Assembly: GCA_018500075.1 (NCBI GenBank)
Contig: JAHBAN010000134.1
Location: forward strand, 1 to 32,742
Length of the DNA stretch: 32,742 nt
Direction: 5' to 3'
From: Flavobacteriia bacterium
GTDB taxonomy: Bacteria > Bacteroidota > Bacteroidia > Flavobacteriales > Flavobacteriaceae
The notes below the pieces were generated by a model, which was not told where the DNA came from, made no database searches, and saw only the letters and a program-made list of their open reading frames with translations. Below are positions 1 to 7,439 of the stretch, in pieces; within the stretch, counting starts at the first letter, position 1; every line of letters begins with the position of its first letter. The position numbers and the translations under genes are program-made.

Positions 1-78
1 CATTATAATTTTTGGGGAAAAAATTACAAAACGGAACTCTGTAAAGAGTGTCGCACGCTTAAAAATTGTGTCTTTTCT

Positions 79-137
79 CACGTCAAAAGACGCCAACAAG
101 CGTCAGGTCAGACGTGAAATCGCATCAAAACACGTCA
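79..137. promoter_or_regulatory. Cluster of CACGTC/GACGTG sites upstream of the HTH regulator gene
   Basis: This AT-rich leader holds CACGTC at 79-84, its exact inverted copy GACGTG at 111-116 and a further direct copy CACGTC at 131-136. Another CGTCA lies at 101-105, and a small CGTC-AAAA-GACG hairpin spans 81-92. The last copy ends two bases before the candidate -35 of the regulator promoter. Multiple phased copies next to a promoter suggest an operator, possibly for self-regulation by the HTH protein encoded downstream. That link is inference; the repeats themselves are plain in the sequence. Confidence 0.45.
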
Positions 138-138
138 G

Positions 139-167
139 TTCATATTACTTTTTTCAAAAAATATGCT
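139..167 (+). promoter_or_regulatory. Candidate sigma-70 promoter of the HTH regulator gene
   Basis: TTCATA (139-144) and TATGCT (162-167) are separated by 17 bases, each matching the -35/-10 consensus at four of six positions. The start codon at 212 is about 38 bases past the expected transcription start. A perfect TATAAT also sits at 4-9, but its -35 would lie outside the window. Region 1-211 holds no gene that can be supported. Confidence 0.4.
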
Positions 168-211
168 TAAGATTGGATTCGATTGGTTGTGTATCTTGAA
201 GAGTTGAAATT

Positions 212-1027
212 GTGCCCTCACCCCGTTCTGCCCAAAAGCCCGTTGACCCTGTCCAACTGAGGGCTGTTTTTGGGGATAACCTGAAAAAGTTAACATCTCC
301 TTTCCCCTCCGTTGCGAGCCTCTGTCGCGAGCTGGGGATCAATCGTACACAGTTTAACCGATACCTCGCCGCCGAGAGCTTTCCGAGGCCGGATGTGCTC
401 CATAAAATATGCTCTTTTTTCAACGTGGATGCCCGCATTCTGCTCGAACCGGTTGACCAGATCACCAATGGTCCGGCCGATTTGTTTGGCCATCCCGCTG
501 TCAAAAACTACCTTGGAAAAACCGCGGACCCCGTCACAGAAGACGAGCTGCCCAACGGGTTTTACCGCTTTAGCCGGCCCAGTTTTGTGGAGGATGACAA
601 ATATGTCGTCGGGATGTTCTGGGTCTTTCGTGAAGACGGGCGCGCCTTTGTGCGCGGGTTTGAACTTCCGGGCGCCATGGACGACCAAGGGCTGACAAGC
701 ACGGCCTACAACCGGGAGTTTCGCGGCATAACTCTCAAGCAGGAACAAGGGCTTGTCCTGCTTGCCGCACGGCGCGGCGCCACCACCTGCTCTTTCAGCT
801 ATCTGGCGCGTGTGCCCTCTTTTCACAACAATTTCTGGGAGGGATACGCAACGCGAACAGCGACCGAAAGCATCACCGGCCAGCGGGCTGTGCGGTTTGT
901 GGTTGAGCATATTCAGGGCGGCTGGAAAGAGGCGCTCAAACTGGCGCGCGGCTCGGGGTTTTGCACCGCCAGCCAGCTGCCAGGCTATCATGGCCGCCTG
1001 ATGCGCCCGGGACAGGCCTTTCGCTAG
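212..1027 (+). CDS. Helix-turn-helix transcriptional regulator, XRE-like N-terminus
   Basis: A 271-residue protein with an N-terminal Cro/XRE-like helix-turn-helix, roughly residues 16-70. The recognition helix is around residues 43-52 (INRTQFNRYL), as in regulators that bind operator DNA. The remaining 200 residues look globular with no membrane segment; I do not recognise a named ligand domain, and the effector is unknown. The start is a GTG at 212, preceded by GAAGAG eight bases upstream. An in-frame stop at 197-199 rules out a longer form. The gene is convergent with the DUF2189 gene, and the two stop codons abut. The leader carries repeated CACGTC-type sites, which fits autoregulation, but this is inference. 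Confidence is high that it is a DNA-binding regulator and low on what it controls. Confidence 0.8.
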   Translation: MPSPRSAQKPVDPVQLRAVFGDNLKKLTSPFPSVASLCRELGINRTQFNRYLAAESFPRPDVLHKICSFFNVDARILLEPVDQITNGPADLFGHPAVKNYLGKTADPVTEDELPNGFYRFSRPSFVEDDKYVVGMFWVFREDGRAFVRGFELPGAMDDQGLTSTAYNREFRGITLKQEQGLVLLAARRGATTCSFSYLARVPSFHNNFWEGYATRTATESITGQRAVRFVVEHIQGGWKEALKLARGSGFCTASQLPGYHGRLMRPGQAFR

Positions 1028-1798
1028 CTAGGCGCGCGCCTGTGCCGCGCGGTAAAGATGCCAGCTTGCGTGCCCGAACAGCGGCAAAACAAGATACAGC
1101 CCGAAGAAGGCCGGAAGCATCGCCAGAAAGGTCAGAACCGCGATAAACGCCCCCCAAAAAACCAATAAAATCAGATTGTTCTGCACCGCTGTGAAACTGG
1201 CGATCATAGCGCTGACAAAGTCGACTTCCCGGTCCAGAAGCATCGGCAGCGCAAAGACGGTGATCATGAACAACAAGAGCGCAAACAAGGCGCCGACCAG
1301 CGAGCCGACGGCAATCATGATCAACCCGTCAGAGCTGAGATAGACCTCCAGCGAGGTCGAGACATTTGTCATGGTAGAGAGGCCGAGAAAGAGCGCGAAA
1401 ATCATATGCGCCAAGAAGAACCAGAACAGAAAAACCATCAGGATTATGGCGCAGAGAGAGGGCAACTGGCGCCGTGCCTGCCCCAGAACAACACCAAATA
1501 TCTCAGAAAAAACAAGAGGTTCACCATAGTCCAACCGGTGGCTCACCTCATAGAGCGCGACCGCTGTGAAGGGGCCGAACAGCGGAAAGCCGACCGCGGC
1601 GAAAACCAGCCAGTAGCTTTTGCCGGTGGCGAGCGTGACCCAGAGCAAGAGCAGCCCGAAGGCCACGCAGATACTCGCCACAACACCGCCATAGAGCGGG
1701 GCGCGGCGCATATCGGCCCACCCCTTATAAAGCGCTGATTTCAAATCATAAAACGTAACTGCGCCAAGGGATGTGACACCTTGTTCTTTGGGTTTCAT
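1028..1798 (-). CDS. DUF2189 family integral membrane protein
   Basis: A 256-residue polytopic inner-membrane protein. Hydrophobic segments lie near residues 36-57, 62-83, 113-142, 158-184 and 208-242; the last could be two helices. The C-terminal LPLFGHASWHLYR stretch is the conserved end of the DUF2189 family, whose function is not established. The ATG is preceded by a good GGAGAG ribosome site. The stop codon directly abuts that of the convergent regulator gene. A promoter with direct repeats over the -35 and spacer lies just upstream (1825-1858), so the gene looks individually regulated. Family assignment is fairly sure; no function is claimed. Confidence 0.8.
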   Translation of the reverse strand: MKPKEQGVTSLGAVTFYDLKSALYKGWADMRRAPLYGGVVASICVAFGLLLLWVTLATGKSYWLVFAAVGFPLFGPFTAVALYEVSHRLDYGEPLVFSEIFGVVLGQARRQLPSLCAIILMVFLFWFFLAHMIFALFLGLSTMTNVSTSLEVYLSSDGLIMIAVGSLVGALFALLLFMITVFALPMLLDREVDFVSAMIASFTAVQNNLILLVFWGAFIAVLTFLAMLPAFFGLYLVLPLFGHASWHLYRAAQARA

Positions 1799-1824
1799 CG
1801 CTCTCTCCCCGCCTATTTTGGGAC

Positions 1825-1853
1825 AGTCTAAGGCCCAAAGATGACATTCCCAA
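1825..1853 (-). promoter_or_regulatory. Candidate promoter of the DUF2189 gene
   Basis: On the minus strand TTGGGA (1853-1848) and TAGACT (1830-1825) are separated by 17 bases, each with four of six consensus matches. The predicted start is about 20 bases upstream of the ATG at 1798. The element is overlapped by the CCCAAAGATG repeats described separately. Confidence 0.45.
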
Positions 1854-1880
1854 AGATGTTTGTTTTACATATCTTTGCCC
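1834..1880. promoter_or_regulatory. Three-copy CAAAGAT operator-like repeat over the DUF2189 promoter
   Basis: CCCAAAGATG occurs at 1834-1843 (in the -35/-10 spacer) and again at 1849-1858 (overlapping the -35), 15 bases apart. An inverted related copy, ATCTTTGCCC, lies at 1871-1880. The arrangement is what a repressor operator would look like. Just left of the amidase end, CCCTATA is repeated at 1899-1905 and 1911-1917, the second inside the perfect palindrome CCCTATAGGG at 1911-1920. The regulator is unknown. Confidence 0.45.
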
Positions 1881-1963
1881 GAACCCGCCTGTGGGGCACC
1901 CTATATGGCCCCCTATAGGGCAGGCTGTATGGACAGACCGTCAGGCCCCGCCCCGCCCTCTGC

Positions 1964-3376
1964 TCAGGCCAGAGCGGGCCTGTTTTCGGCGTAGCGATAG
2001 GCCTGATGCCAGCTCTGGCCGAGCTGCATCAGCGCCGGGTCACTGTCGCGCGGCCCAAAGAGGGACAGACCCGCCGGCAGCCCCTTTGGCCCCATCTGGA
2101 GCGGAATATTGATACAGGGTAGCCCGAGCAAGCCAACCGGCGTCACAATCTGCATCCAGCGGTGATAGCTGTCCATGCCCTGCCCCGCGATCTCTTGCGG
2201 ATAGACCCACTCCACCGGGAAGGGGTAAAGCTGGGTTGTGGGCAGCACCAGCGCATCATAGCGCTCAAAGAGGCGCGCGCAGGCCATAAACCATTGCGAG
2301 CGGATCACAGAGGCGCGGTGCACATCCAGCGCCGAGAGGGCCAAGCCCCGCTCGATCTCCCAGATCGCTTCGGGCTTGAGCTGGTCACGCTTGGCGGGGT
2401 CTGCGTAAAAGGCAGCCAATCCCCCCGCAATCGCCCAGGAGCGCAGGGTGGTCCAGCTCTCCCAGATCGCCTCGGCGGCAAAGGGCGGCGCAAGGCGCTC
2501 CACCGTGAGGCCGAGCGCCTCAAGCTCGACAAGACCGGCTTCGGAGTGCTCAAGCAGCCCCGCTTCCATGGCAAACGCCCCGCCCCAGTCGCCAAGCCAG
2601 CCGATCCGGCGCCCTGTGACGGGGGTGTCGATGCCGGGCAGTGTCAGATCATAGCGCGCGCCATGGGGCTGACGCGGGTCCGCGCCCGACTGCACATCCA
2701 GCAGCGCCGCCAGATCGCGCGGGGTGCGCGCCATGGGGCCGAGCGTGGCGAGCTGGTGCAAAAACGTGTCGCCCTCTGTTTCGGAGGGCACGCGGCCATA
2801 GGTCGGGCGAAAGCCGTAGACGTTGTTCCATGCGCCGGGGTTGCGCAGGCTGCCCATCATATCGGAGCCATCGGCCACCGACACCATCCGCGCCGCCAGA
2901 GCCGCCGCCGCCCCGCCCGAAGAACCGCCCGCGCTGCGCGACAGATCATAGGGGTTGTGCGTGGCGCCGTGGACCGGATTGAAGGTGTGCGAGCCAAGGC
3001 CCCATTCGGGGGTATTGGTCTTGCCGATAATGATGGCCCCTGCGGCGCGCATACGGGCCACGACGAGATCATCTTTCGGGGCAATCGCCCCGGCAAACAT
3101 GGGGTTGCCCATCGAGGTTGGCAGGCCCTTGGCATTGGCGAGATCTTTCACCGCAAGCGGCAGGCCGTGCATCCAGCCCTTGCGCGGCGTGGCATCGGCG
3201 GCGCGGGCCTGGGCCATCAGCTCATCGGCCGCGCTCAGCGAAACGATGGCATTCACCGCGGGGTTGGTTTTTTCGATCTGACTCAAAGTGGCTTGCATCA
3301 GTTCGGCTGCACTGAGCTGCCCCTCGGCGATCGCCTGGGATTGATCAAGGGCTGTCATATTTGTGATGTCATTCAT
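1964..3376 (-). CDS. Amidase-signature family hydrolase
   Basis: A 470-residue cytoplasmic hydrolase of the amidase signature (GatA/FAAH-like) family, which cleaves amide bonds with a Ser-cisSer-Lys triad. Visible landmarks are Lys77 in PLAVKDLA, the GGSSGG loop at 150-155 (cis-Ser about 153) and the presumed nucleophile Ser176 in the GSDMMGSLRNP segment. GatA proteins usually have a TGGS-type turn there; MMGS is a variation. The natural substrate cannot be read from sequence, and no gatB or gatC is adjacent, so this is a stand-alone amidase rather than a tRNA amidotransferase subunit. The ATG at 3376 has AAGGAT about eight bases upstream; a longer in-frame reading would start inside the hairpin repeat at 3450-3472 and is rejected. 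Confidence 0.88.
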   Translation of the reverse strand: MNDITNMTALDQSQAIAEGQLSAAELMQATLSQIEKTNPAVNAIVSLSAADELMAQARAADATPRKGWMHGLPLAVKDLANAKGLPTSMGNPMFAGAIAPKDDLVVARMRAAGAIIIGKTNTPEWGLGSHTFNPVHGATHNPYDLSRSAGGSSGGAAAALAARMVSVADGSDMMGSLRNPGAWNNVYGFRPTYGRVPSETEGDTFLHQLATLGPMARTPRDLAALLDVQSGADPRQPHGARYDLTLPGIDTPVTGRRIGWLGDWGGAFAMEAGLLEHSEAGLVELEALGLTVERLAPPFAAEAIWESWTTLRSWAIAGGLAAFYADPAKRDQLKPEAIWEIERGLALSALDVHRASVIRSQWFMACARLFERYDALVLPTTQLYPFPVEWVYPQEIAGQGMDSYHRWMQIVTPVGLLGLPCINIPLQMGPKGLPAGLSLFGPRDSDPALMQLGQSWHQAYRYAENRPALA

Positions 3377-3449
3377 CGCCGTATCCTTTTTCGCGCTTGG
3401 CCCATGCTGGCGCGCGCCCGCGCGGAGTGCAAGGCGGATTGCGCGATTT

Positions 3450-3558
3450 CGCCCCATGCTGCGCATGGGGCGACCACCCGTGGGGGCCAGCCCCCACGCG
3501 CAGGTTTAAGTGGGGGCCTGCCCCCACGCCCCCGGGATATTTTCAGAAAGAAAAAGGC
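3450..3558 (-). repeat. Mosaic 3'-end repeat, copy A: shared head plus three GC-rich hairpins
   Basis: Read in the direction of prfB, this begins 35 bases past the prfB stop with the head GCCTTTTTCTTT (3558-3547), then AAAATATCCCGGGGG. Three hairpins follow: GTGGGGGC/GCCCCCAC (3510-3527), CGTGGGGGC/GCCCCCACG (3479-3498, two-base loop) and CGCCCCATGC/GCATGGGGCG (3450-3472, three-base loop). The same head occurs at the 3' end of the hydrolase gene at 18781. It probably acts as a transcription terminator or 3'-end stabiliser for prfB and is REP-like. No protein should be called across it. Confidence 0.7.
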
Positions 3559-3592
3559 GGGGATGAAAGCTGTGAGGGTTGGGAGAATGTGC

Positions 3593-4720
3593 TCAGCTCT
3601 CGCCCTGAGCTTCGGAGCGCGATTTGCCGGCCACATCCAGAGCCAGAGTGGCGGCCATCAGCCCATCAAGATCACCGTCAAGAACACCTTTGGTGTCGGA
3701 GGTCTCGTAATTGGTGCGCAGGTCTTTGACCATTTGATAGGGCTGCAACACATAAGAGCGGATCTGGTTGCCCCAGCCGGCATCGCCTTTGTTTTCGTGC
3801 ATTTCGTTGACGGCTGCGTTGCGCCGGTCAAGCTCCATTTGGTAGAGCCGCGATTTGAGAGCTTTCATGGCGATGTCGCGGTTCTGGTGTTGGGATTTTT
3901 CCGAACTTGTCACCACAATCCCTGTGGGAGCGTGGGTGATGCGCACCGCTGAGTCGGTTGTATTGACGTGCTGGCCGCCGGCGCCGGAGGAGCGGTAGGT
4001 GTCAATCCGGATGTCGGCCGGATTGACCTCGATCTCGATATTGTCATCGACCACAGGATAGACCCCGACCGAGGTAAAGGAGGTGTGACGCTTGGCAGCG
4101 CTGTCAAAGGGCGAAATCCGCACAAGGCGGTGAACGCCGCTTTCCGACTTGAGCCAGCCATAGGCGTTATGGCCCGAGATCTTATAGGTGGCCGATTTGA
4201 TTCCGGCCTCCTCGCCGGCGCTCTCGGCCTGAAGCTCGACTTTATAGCCTTTCTTCTCCGCCCAGCGGACATACATCCGCGCCAGCATCGAGGCCCAGTC
4301 GCAGCTTTCTGTGCCGCCGGCGCCCGAGTTGATTTCAAGGAAGGTGTCATTGGCGTCGGCCTCGCCATCCAGCAGGGCTTCAAGCTCTTTTTCGGCGGCT
4401 TTTTTCTTGAGGCTTTTCAGCGCCTCTTCGGCCTCCCGGATCACATCTGTGTCCTCTTCCATTTCGCCAAGCTCGATCAGCTCGATGTTGTCAGACAGCT
4501 CGGTGGCGATCGTGTCATAGCTTTCCATCGCATCCACAAGCGACTGGCGCTCGCGCATCAGGGCCTGGGCATTTTCGGGGTTGTCCCAGAGGGTCGGATC
4601 TTCGACACGGGCGTTGAACTCTTCGAGCCGATGGGGTGCTGTCTCACGGTCCATCCGCTGGGCCAGCAGCACCAGTGACTTTTCGATTTCGGCGACAATA
4701 CCCTGAATTTCTGCGCGCAT
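3593..4720 (-). CDS. prfB: Peptide chain release factor 2
   Basis: RF2 recognises UGA and UAA in the ribosomal A site and triggers peptide release. The 375-residue product has the N-terminal helical domain, the stop-codon reading motif SPF at 203-205 and the peptidyl-hydrolysis motif GGQ at 248-250. The 3' third carries the usual SSEKSQHQNR segment. The reading frame is continuous from the ATG at 4720, with AAGGAAG just upstream. The programmed +1 frameshift of E. coli prfB, near codon 26, is therefore absent. It follows mrcA with an 84-base gap that holds a possible promoter, and is followed by the hairpin repeat at 3450-3558. Confidence 0.97.
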   Translation of the reverse strand: MRAEIQGIVAEIEKSLVLLAQRMDRETAPHRLEEFNARVEDPTLWDNPENAQALMRERQSLVDAMESYDTIATELSDNIELIELGEMEEDTDVIREAEEALKSLKKKAAEKELEALLDGEADANDTFLEINSGAGGTESCDWASMLARMYVRWAEKKGYKVELQAESAGEEAGIKSATYKISGHNAYGWLKSESGVHRLVRISPFDSAAKRHTSFTSVGVYPVVDDNIEIEVNPADIRIDTYRSSGAGGQHVNTTDSAVRITHAPTGIVVTSSEKSQHQNRDIAMKALKSRLYQMELDRRNAAVNEMHENKGDAGWGNQIRSYVLQPYQMVKDLRTNYETSDTKGVLDGDLDGLMAATLALDVAGKSRSEAQGES

Positions 4721-4751
4721 GGGGCTTCCTTGGATGACATTTCAGGCCCGA

Positions 4752-4780
4752 CTGATAGCGCAGCGCCGAGCCAGCGGCAA
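4752..4780 (-). promoter_or_regulatory. Possible promoter of prfB
   Basis: On the minus strand TTGCCG (4780-4775), 17 bases, then TATCAG (4757-4752), inside the 84-base mrcA-prfB gap. The match is moderate. prfB may equally be read through from mrcA, because no terminator is visible between them. Confidence 0.3.
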
Positions 4781-4804
4781 GCACAGGGTCAGGCCCAAGC
4801 GGGT

Positions 4805-7321
4805 TTAATAGAGGCCGCCCGAGCTGAGGGTTCCGAAGCCTGCTTTGGGGCCGACCACGGCCTTTTTGCCGGTTGAGGTTGTGACCTGTTTTGCAGAGCC
4901 TGTTTCGCGCACCAGCGGAAGATTGGCCCCCATGGCGAAACCGCCATCAAAGGTGATGCCAAAGTCGATCTGCTCGCCTTCGCGGAAACATTCGATCACC
5001 ACCGTGTCGCCCTCGGCATCCTCCGGCAGGCGCGCGCCCGAGAAGCGGTCGATTTTGATGAACTCGCATTCTTGTGGGGCGCGGAATTTGCCTGCGCCGT
5101 ATTTCTGGATCGCCGCGCTCATGAAGCGCTGGAACACCGGGCCGCACATCCCGCCGCCGGAGGCCCCCCGGCCCATGGAGCGCGGATTGTCATAGCCGAT
5201 ATAGCAGCCTGCGACGATATTGTTGGTGAAGCCGATGAACCAGACATCTTTTGCGTCATTGGTTGTGCCTGTTTTGCCGGCCACCGGCACGCCGAGCGTG
5301 ACGGTTTGGCTGGCGGTGCCGCGGCTGACAACGCCGGTCATCATCGATGTGAGTTGATAGGCGGTGACAGCATTCATCACGCGCTCGCGGGTGTTGATGA
5401 TTTGCGGGGCTTGGGCGCGGGGCAACGTGGGGTTGGCGCAGTCGGGGCATTGGCGGTCGTCATGGCGATAGACGGTTGTGCCATAGCGGTCCTGCACGCG
5501 GTCGATCAATGTCGGCTCGACGCGCTGGCCGCCGTTGGCAAACATCGCATAGGCCGAGACCATCTTGTAGAGCGTGGTTTCTTCGGAGCCGAGCGAGTTC
5601 GCCAGAAAACGGCCCATCCCGTCATAGACGCCAAAGCGCTCGGCATAATCGGCGACGACATCCATGCCGACCTCTTGCGCAAGACGGATTGTCATCAGGT
5701 TTCGGGATTGCTCGATGCCGGTGCGCAGCGGCGTCGGGCCGTAAAAGCGGTTGGAGGCATTTTGCGGGCGCCAGAGGCCTTGAGGGGTGTTGATTTCGAT
5801 CGGGGCGTCGACAACGATTGTGGCCGGCGTATAGCCGCTGTCCAGCGCCGAGGCATAGACGAAGGGTTTAAACGAGGAGCCGGGCTGGCGCTTGGCCTGT
5901 GTGGCCCGGTTGAAAACGGAATGCTGATAGGAAAAGCCGCCCTGCATCGCGATCACGCGACCCGTGTTCACATCCATCGCCATAAAGCCGCCCTGCACTT
6001 CGGGCACCTGACGCAGGGTCCAGCGGATAAAGCGGCCTGTGCCGTCCTTGCCCTCGGTCATCCGGCGCACAAGCACCACATCGCCGATCTTGAAATTCGC
6101 GGCAAAATCACCCTTGATCCAGGAAATATCCTTGCGCGGCACAGTGAAAGGCTCGGCCTCTGTTTCAGACACCCCCTCAACGCCGATGCGCATTGACTGA
6201 TCGCCAATCTCAAGCACAACCGCCGGGTGCCAATCGCCCTCCAGATGAATATCACGCGGCACATCTGTCTGCGCGAGCGCGGCGCGCCAGTCTGTCTCGC
6301 TGCCGAGCTGCTCGGGGGCTATGGTCTTGCGTGTGCCGCGCCATTTTCCGACGCCGCGGTCGTATTGCTCAAGTTGTTGCTGCAACGCCGTCGCCGCGAT
6401 GGCCTGCATCTCGGGGTCGATTGTGGCGCGCACGGTCATGCCGCCGGTGAAAAACTCTTCTTCGCCAAAGTCGCTGGAGAGCTGGCGGCGGATTTCATCG
6501 GTAAAGTAATCGCGCGGTGGCAAACCGTCTTTGAACGGCTCAAAATCGCCGTTCTGAACCGAGCGCAGCGGCAAATCGCGCTCGGCGCGATACACCGCCT
6601 CGGGCAGATATCCGTTTTCAAACATCTCTTTCAGCACAAAATTGCGCCGCTGCAAAACCCGCTCTTTGTTGCGCACAGGGTGAAAGCGCCCCGGCGCTTT
6701 GGGCATGGAGGCCAAAGTCGCGGCCTCATGGGGCGCAAGCTCGCTCAGGGTTTTGTTAAAATAGGCTTGCGCGGCGGCGGTGACGCCAAAAGAGTTCTGA
6801 CCGAGGAAAATCTCGTTGAGATACAGCTCAAGGATCCGCTCCTTGTCCAATGTCTCCTCGAGCCGCGTGGCGAGGATGATTTCCTTGATCTTGCGCTCGG
6901 CGCGCCGGTCGGCAGAGAGCAGGAAGTTTTTGACAACCTGCTGGGTGATCGTCGAGGCGCCGCGCACGCTGCCGCCCTTCAGCGCGTCGATCGCGGCGGA
7001 GGCGATGCCGCGGGTGTCATAGCCCTGATGGACGTAGAAGTTTTTGTCCTCAGCGCTGATGAAGGCATATTTGATAAGCTGCGGGATTTCTTCGGCGGGG
7101 GTAAACAAGCGCCGTTCGCGGGCGAATTCGTCCAGCATACGGCCTTCTCCCGAATAAATCCGGCTGATGGTCGGGGGCTGGTATTGCGACAGGCTCTCAT
7201 GGCTCGGGAGGTCCTGACCATAAATATAAAAGATCGCACCAATAGAGAGCGCCACGGCCATGAGGCCGAGCGTGATAAGGCTGAAGAGGCCGCCAAGGGC
7301 CGAGAACAAGAATCTTAACAC
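4805..7321 (-). CDS. mrcA: Penicillin-binding protein 1A, bifunctional transglycosylase/transpeptidase
   Basis: A class A PBP that polymerises and cross-links peptidoglycan on the periplasmic face of the inner membrane. The 838 residues comprise a short cytoplasmic start and one membrane anchor (about 8-33), then the GT51 transglycosylase domain with catalytic Glu91 in SAEDKNFY, the TITQQ motif near 124-128 and RKIKE. An OB-like insert (about 340-440) of the PBP1A type follows, then the transpeptidase domain with SSFK (Ser482-Lys485), SRN (539-541) and KTG (683-685). A CPDC pair lies at 625-628. The start is GTG at 7321 with AGGGGA upstream; an ATG overlapping it by one base is out of frame and closes after two codons. 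It sits between the AmiC-like gene and prfB, a common alphaproteobacterial order. Confidence 0.96.
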   Translation of the reverse strand: MLRFLFSALGGLFSLITLGLMAVALSIGAIFYIYGQDLPSHESLSQYQPPTISRIYSGEGRMLDEFARERRLFTPAEEIPQLIKYAFISAEDKNFYVHQGYDTRGIASAAIDALKGGSVRGASTITQQVVKNFLLSADRRAERKIKEIILATRLEETLDKERILELYLNEIFLGQNSFGVTAAAQAYFNKTLSELAPHEAATLASMPKAPGRFHPVRNKERVLQRRNFVLKEMFENGYLPEAVYRAERDLPLRSVQNGDFEPFKDGLPPRDYFTDEIRRQLSSDFGEEEFFTGGMTVRATIDPEMQAIAATALQQQLEQYDRGVGKWRGTRKTIAPEQLGSETDWRAALAQTDVPRDIHLEGDWHPAVVLEIGDQSMRIGVEGVSETEAEPFTVPRKDISWIKGDFAANFKIGDVVLVRRMTEGKDGTGRFIRWTLRQVPEVQGGFMAMDVNTGRVIAMQGGFSYQHSVFNRATQAKRQPGSSFKPFVYASALDSGYTPATIVVDAPIEINTPQGLWRPQNASNRFYGPTPLRTGIEQSRNLMTIRLAQEVGMDVVADYAERFGVYDGMGRFLANSLGSEETTLYKMVSAYAMFANGGQRVEPTLIDRVQDRYGTTVYRHDDRQCPDCANPTLPRAQAPQIINTRERVMNAVTAYQLTSMMTGVVSRGTASQTVTLGVPVAGKTGTTNDAKDVWFIGFTNNIVAGCYIGYDNPRSMGRGASGGGMCGPVFQRFMSAAIQKYGAGKFRAPQECEFIKIDRFSGARLPEDAEGDTVVIECFREGEQIDFGITFDGGFAMGANLPLVRETGSAKQVTTSTGKKAVVGPKAGFGTLSSGGLY

Positions 7322-7347
7322 ATGGTTCCCCTGATACGCGCGCCCTG

Positions 7348-7376
7348 TCTATACGCCCAAGGCCGCAAGAGGTCAA
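7348..7376 (-). promoter_or_regulatory. Promoter of mrcA
   Basis: On the minus strand TTGACC (7376-7371) and TATAGA (7353-7348) are separated by exactly 17 bases, with five and four of six consensus matches. The predicted start gives a leader of about 20 bases before the GTG at 7321. It lies in the 118-base gap after the amiC-like gene, so mrcA can be expressed independently. Confidence 0.6.
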
Positions 7377-7439
7377 AATCAACTGATGGTGACAGTGGGC
7401 TGGTTTTCGCCAGTGCAAAAGCCCGTTTTCTGGCCCATC

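Noticed and set aside
3377..3466. 30-residue N-terminal extension of the amidase
   Set aside because: It would be encoded by the hairpin repeat, is Arg-rich and unlike the family; a good ribosome site precedes the ATG at 3376.
2162..3952. 596-codon open frame on the plus strand
   Set aside because: It runs antisense through the amidase, the hairpin repeat and the end of prfB. Composition is that of a shadow frame.
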